NCBI GenBank assembly: GCA_013398295.1
Contig: VZSF01002953.1
Span: 461,497-525,496 of the forward strand
Length of the DNA: 64,000 nucleotides
Origin: Chionis minor
Lineage: Eukaryota; Chordata; Aves; Charadriiformes; Chionididae
Direction: 5' to 3'
Shown here: piece after piece, positions 49,510 to 60,983 of the stretch
Numbering within the stretch: the stretch's first letter is position 1
Layout of the letters: every line of letters begins with the position of its first letter
Notes under the pieces: generated by a model
Database searches by the model: none
Told to the model about the DNA's origin: nothing
The model's input: the letters and a program-made list of their open reading frames with translations, nothing else
Translations under genes and position numbers: made by a program

Positions 49510-52366
49510 AAGCAACCATGGTGAATGCATTATGTAAATGTTTCTCTTTGAGAACTTAGGATCAACATTTTATACAATGAGTCTTGACTTGTTTTTTAAA
49601 AAAGTAAGTTACACTTCTAATTAACTGCTGTTCGGCTGAAAAAGGAAAGCACAACTGGTGCACATCAATGCAAAAGATATCTTCAGCCAATACGTAGTCA
49701 TCTATTTTGATAAAAGGCCCTTTGGATTTAGCAGCCTTTATACTCATTCTTCATTTTAATGAACATAGCTAACTTTAATGGAAAAGAATCCAGTGTGGGT
49801 CGTCTCTCCTTTTGCAGCAACAAACAAATCAAGACAAGAGGGATACAGAGCCAGGGCTGCAGTAAAGCAAAAGGTCATACGCTGACGTTTCATGTTGATT
49901 CTGGAGAATTATTAGCTGCACAGTGACTGGCACACTTAACAGTACCTTCATGATTCATTTGCCAGTCACTCTGCAATTATTCCAGGTGCTGCTGGGGAAA
50001 TGACTCTCAAGTTTTATAGGAGTAATCAGCATATAAATGTTGGCAGGATAAAACCTCCAACACAGGCTTCAGGTGCAGCACTCAGTGCACATGGAAACAC
50101 TTCAGTCAGTTCTTAAAAGGGGTGGTTAGATCTTGGCTGGGAAAAAAATTGTTCTGGTGGAACCTTGGTTTTTATCCTAGTCTAATCTGAAAAATGCAAC
50201 AGAAAGTAGAACTTAAGAAACTTTTTAGTATTCGAAAAAACTGTTTTTTTTTTTTTCTAAACTACGTCCTTTGTGTAAGGAGCAAATAAGAAATCAGAAC
50301 AGAGGATGTTGGAGTTCAGGGGTGTGTGTATTATTTTTATTTTTACTTAAACAAGTGCCCTGTCTGATATTTCTAGTTCCTTTTCTTCAGCAAAATAATC
50401 AATTATTCTAATGTGGCTCAGATCAAAGGAATACAGACAGCACCCTGTTGTTTAAGTATTGGCATTTCTGAAAGGTTCTAATTCTCTTCCAAAAGGGTTT
50501 GAATAAGTTTTAAAAGATAACATAATAAATACAGTACAGTCAGTCAGATTATTTTACAAATGCCATTGACATTAAAATATAACAACTTCACAGCAAGGTG
50601 TTTTCTGGGACTTAATGACCAAAAAGCAGAATGAAGAGGTCAATTAGTGAAGTTGTCAGAAATGTTTGGTGAAAATCTTCCTCATAAACTTTTAGAAAGA
50701 AAGCATGGTTTGACCTAAATGAAATTTTACACCTGGAAAGTATTTCTTTCACAAGATTTTTAATGAAAATGCCTGATAACCAAAACATTGGAAATGTGGA
50801 AATACAGTATGTTGATTCTGTATGCTTCTTCCATATTCAGTGAAAGCTCTAATACATTGTCTTATGGCTCCATTTCTCTCTATGATATAGGTTAACCAGA
50901 TGAGTCTGCGTTGGATCCGCTGAGGTAGACATTGCTTCATTTCATAGTATAGAATGTCTTAGAAGAGAGTACAAGCACCCAAAAGCAACTTGGAAATTAA
51001 ATCCTTTTTGCTTTCAGTTTTTCTCCAAAAATCAATGACTGCCCAATCAGGTCTAAAAATTATTTATACAAATTAAGCTCATTCAATTATGTAACTCCAG
51101 GAAATAATATAATGCCACTATTCCTTAAATAAGGTTTTAAGGTATATAGGTCAAAGAATCATTGGTTTGTTTTGCTAAACTGTGATTAATTCATGCATAG
51201 TCTTTTCAGCTAGTGAACCTTAGGCTTAGTTTGGAAACTAACTTCCATTTTCTTTTGAAAAAGCATCTGAATGATGCTCATATATCTGAAATATATTTCA
51301 TATATACTCAGTATATTTCATTGTGTCTTTGGATCATCCTTCTTATTATTAAGGTGAGAGGATGCATCTGTTGGGTTCCCATCCCTCACTGTAACTATAT
51401 ATAACACGCTAGTAACTACAGATAACACAACAGCATTGCCCCACTACTATTACAAACCATAAGGAGAGGTCTTGTTAATACACAGTATTAGAGAAAAAAA
51501 ATTTAGAGGAAAGTATTCAATTACAAATGAAAAATTGAACTGGAAAGAATAGGATAAGTAGAAGAGAGAATAGTTCTAAAATGTCTCTGTGGCGTAGGTG
51601 ACCTGGTCCAGTAGGCCTGAGGTCTATTCTTCTCTACTTGCACAAGGAATGAAAAAAAATTAGGATTTTTTTGTCTTTCTAAAGCTTTATATTACTCGTT
51701 TGTTATCTGTGTGATGCTAACTACTTCACCAATCCTAAATTAATCCAACCTAGACTTCTGCAATGTAGAGATTCTTCGAGGGAGCACATTTAGGCTCCTA
51801 GACAGTCTCGGGGCTTACACTGTTTCCTGCACCAATATTGATTTTGTAACTGCAGCAGTATTTGATGGGACAGACACAAATTCAGTGTCTTTGGGTGCTG
51901 CTCAGGCTCACTAGTCTTAGAAGCACAGGGGTTCCGCAGACTGGATGAGCAATTTGAGGGCTGTCCATGCAACAGCACTCAGGGAGACTGCAGCCCTATA
52001 TATTGATGTTTTTCAAACACAAAAAAAAGTGATGTCAGAGGAATGCATTTTGCATTTGGATTAAAGACATTAAAGGAAATGACTATTCCCTTTTATTTTT
52101 TAAAAACAGTCTGAGTTGCAATATATTATCAAAACCTTCTCACTGTCAAGGCACAACTGTCAACACTGTGACTGGTGGTTCTATGGAGTACAGCTGTCAC
52201 AAGTTTAAATACTATGAGAAGATTCCTTGGGCGTAACTTGGACAAACCTTGCTTCAACAGACCCCCATTTCCCATACCATTCTGAATTCTCTATTGGTTA
52301 CTCAAGAAAAACCTTCATTTTTCTATGAAAAGAATATGAATATTTTTTACATTTTCAGTCCTGAAG

Positions 52367-52753
52367 ATGCATGGTCTGAAAGATTTTCATGTGGCTGCTT
52401 ACACAACTGTGAAAATTATGCAAGGCAGGATAGCCTGTCGACATGGGTGCAATCATCTGAACACATCGATACACCACAGCAATAAGAACCCTGTTAGAAG
52501 CAATAAGAACCCTGTTACATCCTCACAGTTGTACTTCTGTGCAGAGTTAAAGGACAGGCAGGAACTTTGCAGGTATGATGCAATGTGTAATGGGAAAAAA
52601 TGTGAACCACGATGTAATTCCATTGTAAATTTAGTGCATGAGGACTTTGACACAATGCATTTGTGTGACTTATCAGTCCCTACAAATGTTTTTGTTTCTG
52701 AAACGGAATGGATTTACACTACTGCTGGGAGTCTCTATAATTATAAGCTCTAA
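52367..52753 (+). other. unassigned 128-codon open frame
   Basis: An ATG frame of 128 codons with several cysteines and histidines but no recognisable domain. It contains an in-frame 21-bp duplication (52480-52496 repeated at 52501-52517) that reads SNKNPV twice. An opposite-strand frame of 66 codons overlaps. There is no promoter, splice or homology evidence, so I treat it as probably a chance frame. Confidence 0.12.
52480..52517. repeat. 17-bp perfect direct repeat, 21-bp period
   Basis: The unit caataagaaccctgtta occurs at 52480-52496 and 52501-52517 with gaag between. The period is a multiple of three. Confidence 0.85.
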
Positions 52754-54144
52754 GAATTTGTCAACAATGAGAAAAACTGCTAACTATTCATTCCTGTTTT
52801 CATTACAGGTCCCAGGGGGAGAAAAAAGTGCGGTTGGAGAAGGATTAAGAACCTAGGGTGTCACTTCAAAATGCTTGGAAAGGTTGTGGAAGTAGAATCC
52901 AGTGCTGATGAGGAAACACTATGAGTCTGCTTGTTAGTGTATGATGAAAAGTGCCTTACATGTTCAAAGTTCACGTCATTCATTAATACACAGTTTAAGT
53001 GACAAAACAGATGAAGCCAAGTCAGCTTCATGTTTTCTACACTGTGAAGACCAATCAGATTACTGTAGGATGAATTAAGCATGTCAAAACAATGACTTTT
53101 TTTAATGAAATGACATTACCTTGTCATCTTGATTTGCTCATGCAGTAGCTAAACTTAGACATTTGGATCAAATTTATGTGGTCTTTTTTTCTCTGATGCA
53201 TTTCAGGCACGGAATAGTACTAGTGTCTTTGAATCCACTTGTCTTTTTACAGAGATCTGCAGGGACATTAAGGGTATGGGGCTAACACGAACTATTTGCA
53301 AGTTTTCTGAAGTTATCTAATTTGAAACCTTCTGAGTGTTCTAGAAAAAAAATCAGCCCATTGCTTTTGCTTGTGTATCATTCAGTGACATTCTCTCTTC
53401 TAGTTCTAGCAGCCATCGTACAGAGTTGCTTCCATGACCTCCCCAAGACCCAAGGACAAGAAAAAAAATCTTTTCATTAAGATTTTCTTCTATGAAACCT
53501 CTTTAGGAAACTTTGGGAAATTTCCTTTGCAATTACCAAATTTGTAAAGAAATTGGTGAGGTATACTAGATCACCAGTTAGTTTCCCAATTAATATATTG
53601 ATTTACTACTAATAAGGCATACATAAGTAAATGGTCTTGTTATATTTAAATTACAACCTTTTCTAGTTACATAGTAATGAATCTTTCAGATTACTAAATA
53701 AAGACCCCACTTGGTATAAATTATTTTCAAATAAATTTATGAAAAGAATCCTGTGATGTTTCTAAATATTTTGTAATAAACAAGTATCTTTTACAATTCA
53801 CTCTACAACTATAAATATTTCATTAAAATGATGGGTATATTCATTAAAATGGTAGGATATTTGTACTAATGGGAAACAACTAATGGGATAAGGAATTATA
53901 TAAACTGGGACTACCTTTCACATCAAAACACTACCTGTGGGTTCATTTTAAAATTTATGGAGGAAAACACCTCCATAAAAACCTTGAAAGTGAGGCACTT
54001 ATTTTTAAAACAGTATAGAGTATAAACTCCAGCTGTGAAACAACTCCTCTAGAAGAGAATGGGACTATAAGGCATTTCCAGACTAACATCCATGAAGTGC
54101 TGCAAAGGCAGTTTAATTTTTAAAAGTTTAATCATAATCTTTAA

Positions 54145-54731
54145 AATCATTGAATCATAGAATCACTTGGGCTGGAAGAGACCTTCAAGATCATCGAGTC
54201 CAACCATAAACCTATGCCAAAACCATCCCTAAACCATGTCCCTCAGCACCATGTCTACCTGTCTTCTAAATACCTCCAGGGATGGTGATTCCACCACTTC
54301 CTGGGCAGCCTGTTCCAATGCTTGAGAACCCTTTTGGTAAAGAAGTTTTTCCTAATATCCAACCTAAACCTCCCCTGGCACAACTTGAAGCCATTTCTTC
54401 TTGTCCTACTGCTTGTTACTTGGGAGAAGAGATTGACCCCCACCTCGCTATAACCTCCTTTCAGGGAGTTGTAGAGAGTGATAAGGTCTCCCCTCAACCT
54501 TCTCTTCTCCAGGCTAAACAACCCCAACTCTCTCAGCCGCTCCTCATAAGACTTGTTCTCCAGACCCCTCACCAGCTTCGTTGCCCTTCTCTGGACAAGC
54601 TCCAGCACCTCGATGTCTCTCCTGTACTGCGGTGCCCAAAACTGAATACAGTACTCAAGTTGCAGCCTCACCAGTGCTGAGTACAGGAGCACCATCACTT
54701 CCCTGCTCCTGCTGGCCACGCTATTCTTGAT
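54145..54731 (-). mobile_element. CR1 LINE, 5'-truncated, same type as the 37.4-kb copy
   Basis: A CR1 insertion in minus orientation. Its 3' end is at 54145 (aatcattgaatcatagaatc, the reverse of the ATTCTRTG-type tail), followed by ttgggctggaagagaccttc and the 'atcatcgagtccaaccataaac' block. Family similarity runs to about 54731, at ctattcttga. It shares the 3' end and protein landmarks of the plus-strand copy at 37390-38527 (for example [15 protein letters not shown]), so both come from closely related source elements. The coding part is less damaged than in the other copies. Confidence 0.93.
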
Positions 54732-54779
54732 CTTAATCTTAAGTTCTGATACAATTTTTGTGTTTTCATGTGGAAGCAA
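54255..54779 (-). pseudogene. CR1 polymerase C-terminal fragment in a 174-codon open frame
   Basis: A 174-codon frame. Codons from about residue 17 onward are the CR1 RT thumb and C-terminus: [44 protein letters not shown] and K-H-W-N-R-L-P-R. The first 16 or so codons ([16 protein letters not shown]) come from unique flanking DNA beyond the truncation point, so the start codon is accidental. After PRK the frame slips: it reads WWNHHPW where the family has [11 protein letters not shown] residues. The catalytic core and endonuclease are absent. Confidence 0.85.
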
Positions 54780-56251
54780 TAAGTGCAGTTAACACATAAA
54801 GGAAACCTCTCCTAAACTAAATGGTATGATGCATTGTGAGGTCTGAGAGAGATGGGAAACAGGCATTTAAGTTGACTTCCAATGGAAAATTTGTGCACTA
54901 TAATGATGACGCATTAGAATATATATAATGTATACACATATACATGAAATTTCTACTCTTGATCTTCTGAAAGAAGAAAACCAACAGTATAGAATAACAA
55001 AACCACTTCCTAGTGGTAGCAATGTTGCTGGGGAATGGGAAAAATGTTGGTTAGTTAAGAAAATCAGGTATTTCTGTTTGCATGAAATACAGGTAGGTCA
55101 GTTTAGATAGATGATTCAAACTGGATGAATACTGTCTTTTGTTTTGGAGGGCTGAAAGAATCTGGCATGCCATGAACAACGAAACATCTGATTGACTATG
55201 AATGTTCATCTTCTAACTGACTAAAACTGAAAATTAAATTTAGATCCTCTCAAACTCTGTGACCTGCAAAGAGGTACAAGGTATGGGGGTTGGCTACTGC
55301 TCAAAGCTTCTTTTGTGGCAAAAAAACCAGCATCACAAAGTATGCCAGTGAAAAAAAAAAGTATAGGATATGTTTATGGACTGTATTTCAGACACAACCC
55401 TTTAGTTAATAATTAATAATTTCTGGCAAGGATGGGTTTTTTTCAGCCTGTGGGAAGAACTCTCCATGAGCTGTTAACCTCATGTAAGGTCAGCATAAGT
55501 TGTTAGGTAAGTGTTTAATTGTAACATGACAAGACGGACTGCAGATTTTCAAGACTTTTTTAAAAATGTGTTTCCTGATGCAAAACTAATTTTTGTGCTG
55601 AAGAGTGCTCACGACTGAACATCACAATACTGAAGCTGTTGACCAACAGTCAGTTGTCCATGTGGGACTGACAACTGTCCTTGCTAACTAGACTTCAAAT
55701 GAGATCCTAAAAAAGTGTTTAACAAGGTGAGAGTAATCACATAAAAGACTGAGATGCTTTAATGTTAAACCAGCAAGACTGAAGATCTTTTTAAACAGCA
55801 CAATGAACACAAACCAGAAGTACTTTAAAATACACAGGTCAAAGGATAATGGATTTTGCCACTATAAGTGGGAATAGTAGCATTCTGTCAGATACTGAGA
55901 TTGGCATATTCTGCTTTTTTCGGAGTGCTTATAAACCAGCATCTAATTCTGAAACATAATTAAAGTCAGAGAGCAAAGATATTGAGTTGTTTTTTATAAA
56001 TACTTGACATTTACTAGTGCATAGCTTCTCTCATCAGGATTGCTTTCCTCATAATGTTTGCAAGCTGTACAGGAGCAGAAACATTGAAATGCACCAACAT
56101 CTAAGTGGTAGGAGCCAACTAACTTAGCAACAACATGAGCATTAAGAAACTTTAAGACGTAAGCACAAAGTACAAGGAACTTTTTAAATATCCATCAAAA
56201 ATACATAGAAATTTGTGCAAAGTGAAATACAAAAGATACAAAAGCAAGATC

Positions 56252-56275
56252 AATTTAATTTAATTTAATTTAATT
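56252..56275. repeat. (AATTT)n microsatellite
   Basis: Between four and five units of aattt in a row. Confidence 0.9.
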
Positions 56276-56383
56276 CAAATTTTCAAAGGGATGTATTACG
56301 TCTGCAAAAGTTCAGATCTGTCTGTCCCTGCCACTTTTCCAATGGACTAGCGCTGTCCTTTACTTAATGTCAGAGCCTCAGCG

Positions 56384-56407
56384 GGAGAGCAGGAGAGCAG
56401 GAGAGAT
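56384..56407. repeat. 8-bp tandem repeat, three units
   Basis: The unit ggagagca occurs twice, followed by ggagagat. Confidence 0.85.
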
Positions 56408-57882
56408 GGATCCTGACCGAGAAGACAACTCCTCTATTCAGTCTCATGGCTTGTCAAAAGGATGGGCAGGTCTGTCACATGATCCAGCTTGGACCACAAG
56501 TCTTATTACATAGTCTTAGGCACTGGATATGCCCCCTGGATGCAATGTTTGCTGTTTTATTTGAAAACTAGTCAGCTTACTGTAGAAATCATTGAAAAAT
56601 CTATCACTGTTTCTGTGTCAATAAGCCTATGAAGTAGCAGGAAAGAACAACTTCAGGTTTAGAATGAGTATTTTAGTAAGACACAGTAGAAATATGCATC
56701 ATGTGGGTATTGGTACTGAGTAATTTAGGTTGGAGTATTGTTTCTGAAGTAATCTGAAGTGGAAGGGAAAAAATGTGTAGTCATCTATGTGAAAGTGTGG
56801 GCATTTTGTTTTGTACAGCTATTCAGAGAAGCCCTTGAAAAAGAAAGAAAAAAAGAACACGTAATATATTAGACATACTAGATGACTTTGGTCTTCAGTT
56901 TCAGGGAATGATTTGTGTTGTTCATCATGTTCTCTTGCATATATATATATTGTACTGCCTGATGTGATTTCTCTCTTGTTTAATCCTGTTTACTCTGGAG
57001 AAAAATGCCTGCTGCTAACCTGATAATGAAAAAGTGGCACTGTTCGGACTTTGCCCTGCCATTGATTCCATTAATTGCTATTTATGTAATAACACAAGAA
57101 TTCAGTATGCCAGATCAGCAATACTGTGTTTTAAATTTTAGGGAAATTAATATTTTATCATCTACCTCATTGATCTGTGAACAACAGTTCTTCTCCACTG
57201 TTGTGTTATACTCATCTCATGTGTGTAATAAAAGATGCTGATGGCTCAATATTTTGTGTATGCTGTACAAATTTATGGGTAATAATTCTATCAGGGACTG
57301 CAAGCATAAAATGTCATAAAAATTCTTATTCCCTGAGAGAAGAAAACAGTTCCAAATGTGACAAATAGAAGAAGCAGCAAGAGTTAATTGTCAAGACACC
57401 AAACCCACCCATAATGATCCTTTTTCTTCAGCAGGATTTTGCAACTATAGTATAAAAAAAAATACGTCAGATGTAGCTTTAATTAAGGCTGTACTGTGTT
57501 ATTGCTGTTGATTAGTTTTTTCCTGATCACGCTCACACTTGAAGTCATTCGGCTAGTAGAGATGTAAATCTGTAATGAAATACAGTGTTCACCTGATGTG
57601 CTGGAAAGGTAAGGTAGATGCAGCATTAAGTCTTCTTTGCACTAGAGTGAAAATGGTGACATGGGAAAATTCTGCATACATGGTACGTGATTTTATGGCA
57701 CGTTATTCATCTTTCTGCTATGTAAATTAAGGTACCACAAATAGTAATCTGATGAGAACAACATATTATTAATGTTTTTGATGTTACTAGTATGTTTTTC
57801 ATATGTAAATAGTTCAATAAACTCACAACTCATTTGATATGATTCACAGAGTTACCTAAATCAAAAAGGTTATGCCATGTTG

Positions 57883-57930
57883 CAGTTGGACTAAATGATT
57901 GTTGTAGGTCCCTTCCCACTGAACTGTTCT
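57883..57930 (+). mobile_element. short CR1 3'-end fragment
   Basis: The block gttggactaaatgattgttg, then taggtcccttcccactgaac and tgttct, matches the last 45 or so bases of a CR1 before its terminal repeat. The terminal ATTCTRTG units are no longer recognisable. No upstream CR1 body is visible. Confidence 0.75.
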
Positions 57931-57934
57931 TTCC

Positions 57935-58550
57935 TTCTCTTTTCTTCTGTTCTCATATGTTGTGTTTTTAAGACTGTTATTGGCCATAAGAACACAGAAT
58001 ATCATATATAACATAAACTTAGTGGATTATTGGACAACACACAGCAAGACATGACAGAATGTGGACATCCTGTGGAATTTTCTCTCTACTCACTGATAGT
58101 TATGTGTTACCATTGCTTAGAAGCTTTCCTTCACAGGTGGTTTTCTCATAGGATTTTGCACAAACACCCAGGAACAGGAAGGATCTTCATTTTTCGAGGT
58201 GGAATTTCTTCTACCGAAAGTAATTCCCTTTGAAGAGTAGATGAGAGAATGAAAAGAATTTGACAGTGTAGCTAGGCCAGAAAGGTATACCATTTTCCAA
58301 ACAGAACTCCAGGTCCTGTCCTAATATACACTTCATAACTTTTTGTGAAATACCATATCAAATATTTTGATTTATTCACCTAGCTGGATCCATTCTCTCA
58401 TAACACTTACCAAGCACTGTTGCACGTGAAAAATGGCAACGAGAAAGTCTTTTGTGTTCTGTAGGAAAAGTCCCTTTTCTACGATCTTCTTCTCCTTCAT
58501 GTGCTGAGTGAGTTTTTGTACAGTTAAAAAAACAGTAGACTAGGAAGCTG
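57935..58550. other. gene-free flank of the GC-rich island
   Basis: AT-rich sequence with no feature recognised. The base composition switches to GC-rich at about 58550. Confidence 0.5.
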
Positions 58551-58641
58551 AAAGTGCCAAGTGAACCTAGTACACCCTCCTCCAGGGACCAGCCCCACAG
58601 GATGGGACATGCAGGAGGTCCTGGCATGGGGCAGCACTCAC

Positions 58642-58803
58642 CCACAGACTCAGTGAAAACCCTACAAGGTCAATGCCATCCGCCTCCTTATGACGGTGCC
58701 AAAACACATGGCTGTGTTTTCCCCAGCTTGAGGACACAGTCCGAGAAGCCTTGGTAAACGTTGGCGCAGGTGGTGCCCAATGCCAGCAGCTTGGCCAGGT
58801 GCC
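58642..58803 (-). pseudogene. neuritin-family (NRN1/NRN1L-like) exon, apparently degenerate
   Basis: On the minus strand the segment after the acceptor-like ctccctcggctggcag (ending at 58804) reads HLAKLLALGTT and then CANVYQGFSDCVLKLG. The second part matches the neuritin signature closely: human neuritin has CDAVFKGFSDCLLKLG at the start of its mature domain, 11 of 16 residues the same. Neuritins are small GPI-anchored, cysteine-rich extracellular proteins that promote neurite growth. A consensus donor GTGAGTG follows at 58641-58635, giving a 162-nt exon-like unit, close to what I expect for the middle neuritin exon. After the LG residues the frame breaks: it runs to a stop within about nine codons, and the alternative frame also has stops. 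The downstream exon (W-x-D-F-H-x-C type) is not seen. It is therefore probably a decayed paralogue. Sequencing error or a wrong exon border are alternatives. Confidence 0.45.
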
Positions 58804-59343
58804 CTGCCAGCCGAGGGAGCTGGTGTGAGCACCCAGACCTTTGGGAATGGAGCCCACCTCCTTCCCAGGCCCAGGGTGACCTGGGCACCCCTGGGCCACT
58901 AAAGTGCTGGTGCCACCCAGGCATGGTGAGCTCCCACTTCCACACAGGATGCACACAAACTTCACAGCGTTCCTCACCCGTGCCCAGCCCTGCCTGTGTT
59001 TGCAGAGAGCCTGAGAAAGCCACTCTGCCAGGGTGGAGAACCTATGCAGGGGCGCTCGGGGCAGCCCTCACCCAGCACCAGCATCCCTGGCCTGGGGCCA
59101 AGGGCAGGGACAGGCTGGGGGTGACACAGACAGCTCATCATGGGCTTCCAAGACCCACCAGGGAGAGATGCACAGCACCAACCCAGGGAGGAGGGAGGGG
59201 ACCACACATCGCCCCCACCTGGATACCCCAGTTGCCACCAGGGAAGCTGTACCTCCTCAGCCCAGGCACCCCAGAAACCCACCCGGGCACCCCAAACCCA
59301 GACCCCTGCCCAGGCAGGGGCTAATTAAATAGGGGGCTGGGCT

Positions 59344-59600
59344 GTGGCTAATGAGCACCCGGGGGCAGCCCCGTGCCTGCACCCCACACCTTGGCTCCCA
59401 CACCCTGCGGCTCCCTGGCTCTTGCACCCCTGGACCTCACAGCATCACATCCACTTGGGACTCTCTGTGAACACCCAGGGCTCCCCACACCTTGCACCCC
59501 ACATCCAGGGACCTTGCACCCATTGACCCCATGGCACCCCTTCACCAGCACCCTCTCCCAAAAGTCCCCCAAAGCCTCCCCCCGCAGGCTGCACTGCCCA
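59344..59600. repeat. degenerate minisatellite-like C-rich repeat
   Basis: Units resembling caccttgcaccccac recur irregularly, for example near 59382, 59430, 59488 and 59511, in a C-rich plus strand. The repetition is loose and the unit length is not constant. Confidence 0.35.
59551..59583 (-). other. potential G-quadruplex motif
   Basis: The minus strand has four G-runs of at least three (plus-strand C-runs at 59551-59553, 59557-59559, 59566-59570 and 59578-59583) with loops of 3, 6 and 7 bases. This meets the usual G3+N1-7 rule. Confidence 0.6.
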
Positions 59601-59904
59601 CACCTCATGTCACCTCAGCGGGGAACAGGGGCCACTGCCGCTGCCAGCAGCAGGAATCCGGGCAGGGCAAGGATTACCTTGCTTGGTGTTTAGTTTCTTG
59701 TCATGGCATAGGGTAAACCAATGCAGAATGCGAAGCCGACCCAAACATGTGCAGATTCACAGTCTTAAATATTTAACATTTTGAATCTCTGTGGCCTGAT
59801 CCTGTGCCCCATGAGTCCCTTTTCTTTTCCTCCAGCAGGAAGGAGAGCAGAAGGTTTCCTGGCTGCTTTGATGGCATCATGGCAGGGTCCAGTCACCTCA
59901 GAGC

Positions 59905-60028
59905 TCACTCTTTGCTGGTGACAGCTTTGCTGTTGGGGACACCACTCTGTAGTAGCCCATGGATCCCACTGGTGCCCAGTGCGGTCACCTCCGTAAGTGT
60001 GTGCAGGTACCTGCTGTCCACGACGCGG
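59905..60028 (-). other. candidate terminal exon, unassigned
   Basis: On the minus strand a 124-nt segment follows the acceptor-like ggtggtgctggcacag and stays open for 40 codons to TGA. It reads RVVDSRYLHTLTEV and then ALGTSGIHGLLQSGVPNSK. The residue mix looks like ordinary globular protein rather than a GC-rich artefact, and it holds several CpG dinucleotides. I recognise no family. The frame also extends upstream through the proposed acceptor, so the border is not certain. Confidence 0.2.
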
Positions 60029-60185
60029 CTGTGCCAGCACCACCAGTGACCTCCACCTGGGAACCCAGAGCAAGTGGAAACCACAACTCTGCAAACGCTG
60101 AGCGTGCCCAAGCAAATGCAAAGAGAGCTTGGGTGTGAAAAGCATAAATAAATCTATTTACAGAAAAATGACTCTGTAGAACTAG

Positions 60186-60247
60186 CTACAGATCTTCCTC
60201 TTGGAATCTCCCCTCCAGCTCTGCCAGTCCCTGCATCTCTGCTGGCC
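60186..60247 (-). other. candidate short terminal exon, unassigned
   Basis: On the minus strand, after the acceptor-like cttgcttttcttccag, an open frame ends MQGLAELEGRFQEEDL and then TAG at 60188-60186. The pyrimidine-rich tract before the AG is good. All three frames are open here for a while, so the reading frame is not settled by the sequence alone. Confidence 0.15.
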
Positions 60248-60983
60248 CTGGAAGAAAAGCAAGCGGCACAGCTGTTTGGCTAACAAGCAGCACCTCACCG
60301 AGCAGAGCTGGGGGTTCCTGGGCTGGCTCAGCAGCAGCAGCTGCTTCGGGTTTTGGTTTGCCCTGATGGGCATTAGATTTGCCACAGCCCTGGGACACAC
60401 TGGGGAGAGTGGGACTCTGCCACCTGCTCTAAGCCCCAGCTGGGCTTAGGGTTAGACCTGGGTTGCCTGGCCCTAAGAAATCACTCCCTTCCCAAAGGGG
60501 GTGGGTGTTCACTGCAGTGCGGTGGTGGTGGTTGTGCTGCCAGGATGTGGGGACCGGGCACCTTGTCCCTGCAGCAGGGACCACAACAGCCACAGCCCCA
60601 GCCCAGCGGCAGGTGACCCACCCTCACTGTGGGCCATGGATGGTGAGCATGTGCCTGTCCTGCTGCTGCTGGTGGGTCCATCTCCATTTCCACCTCCATC
60701 TCCTCCTCCATCTCTAGGTTCATCCCCACATCCATGTCACTGGCAGTCACCTCCACAACCTCCAGTGCCAGGTGACACATCCTAAGCCAAAAGCCATGCA
60801 GAAAAGTGCATTGGTCCTGACCTGGCCAGCCAAGCAGACCCACAGGACAGGGATCTCAGCACCCCTGCCACCTCTTGCTACCCAGGGAGACCCATGGGGC
60901 AATGGGGCCCTTGGGCACTTCCCCAGCAGGTGCCGGCTGGAGGCTGGGTAGCTTCTTCCCCACCAGCACCCACCACTACCCAC

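Larger units (their letters stand above)
49270..54140. other. AT-rich gene-free stretch
   Basis: No supported gene. It holds an imperfect 31-bp-period duplication (49455-49509), T(13) at 50244-50256, and a 128-codon unrecognised frame at 52367-52753 with an internal in-frame duplication. The part at 49860-49990 reads like a possible conserved non-coding element. Confidence 0.45.
54735..57880. other. AT-rich gene-free stretch
   Basis: Open frames reach only 78 codons. It includes a (TTTAA)n run at 56252-56275 and a short (GGAGAGCA)3 run at 56384-56407. No genes or element ends are recognised. Confidence 0.5.

Noticed and set aside
54282..54680. 132-codon plus-strand frame
   Set aside because: It is antisense to the minus-strand CR1 polymerase fragment.
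58761..59324. 187-codon plus-strand frame, the longest in the window
   Set aside because: It sits in the GC-rich island where stop codons are scarce, is dominated by P, G, H and T, and is antisense to the neuritin-like segment.
60640..60765. Minus-strand methionine/glutamate-rich frame (EMEEEMEVEMEM-type) as an exon
   Set aside because: It is a translation of a GA-rich simple repeat, and its phase does not join the neighbouring exon-like segment.
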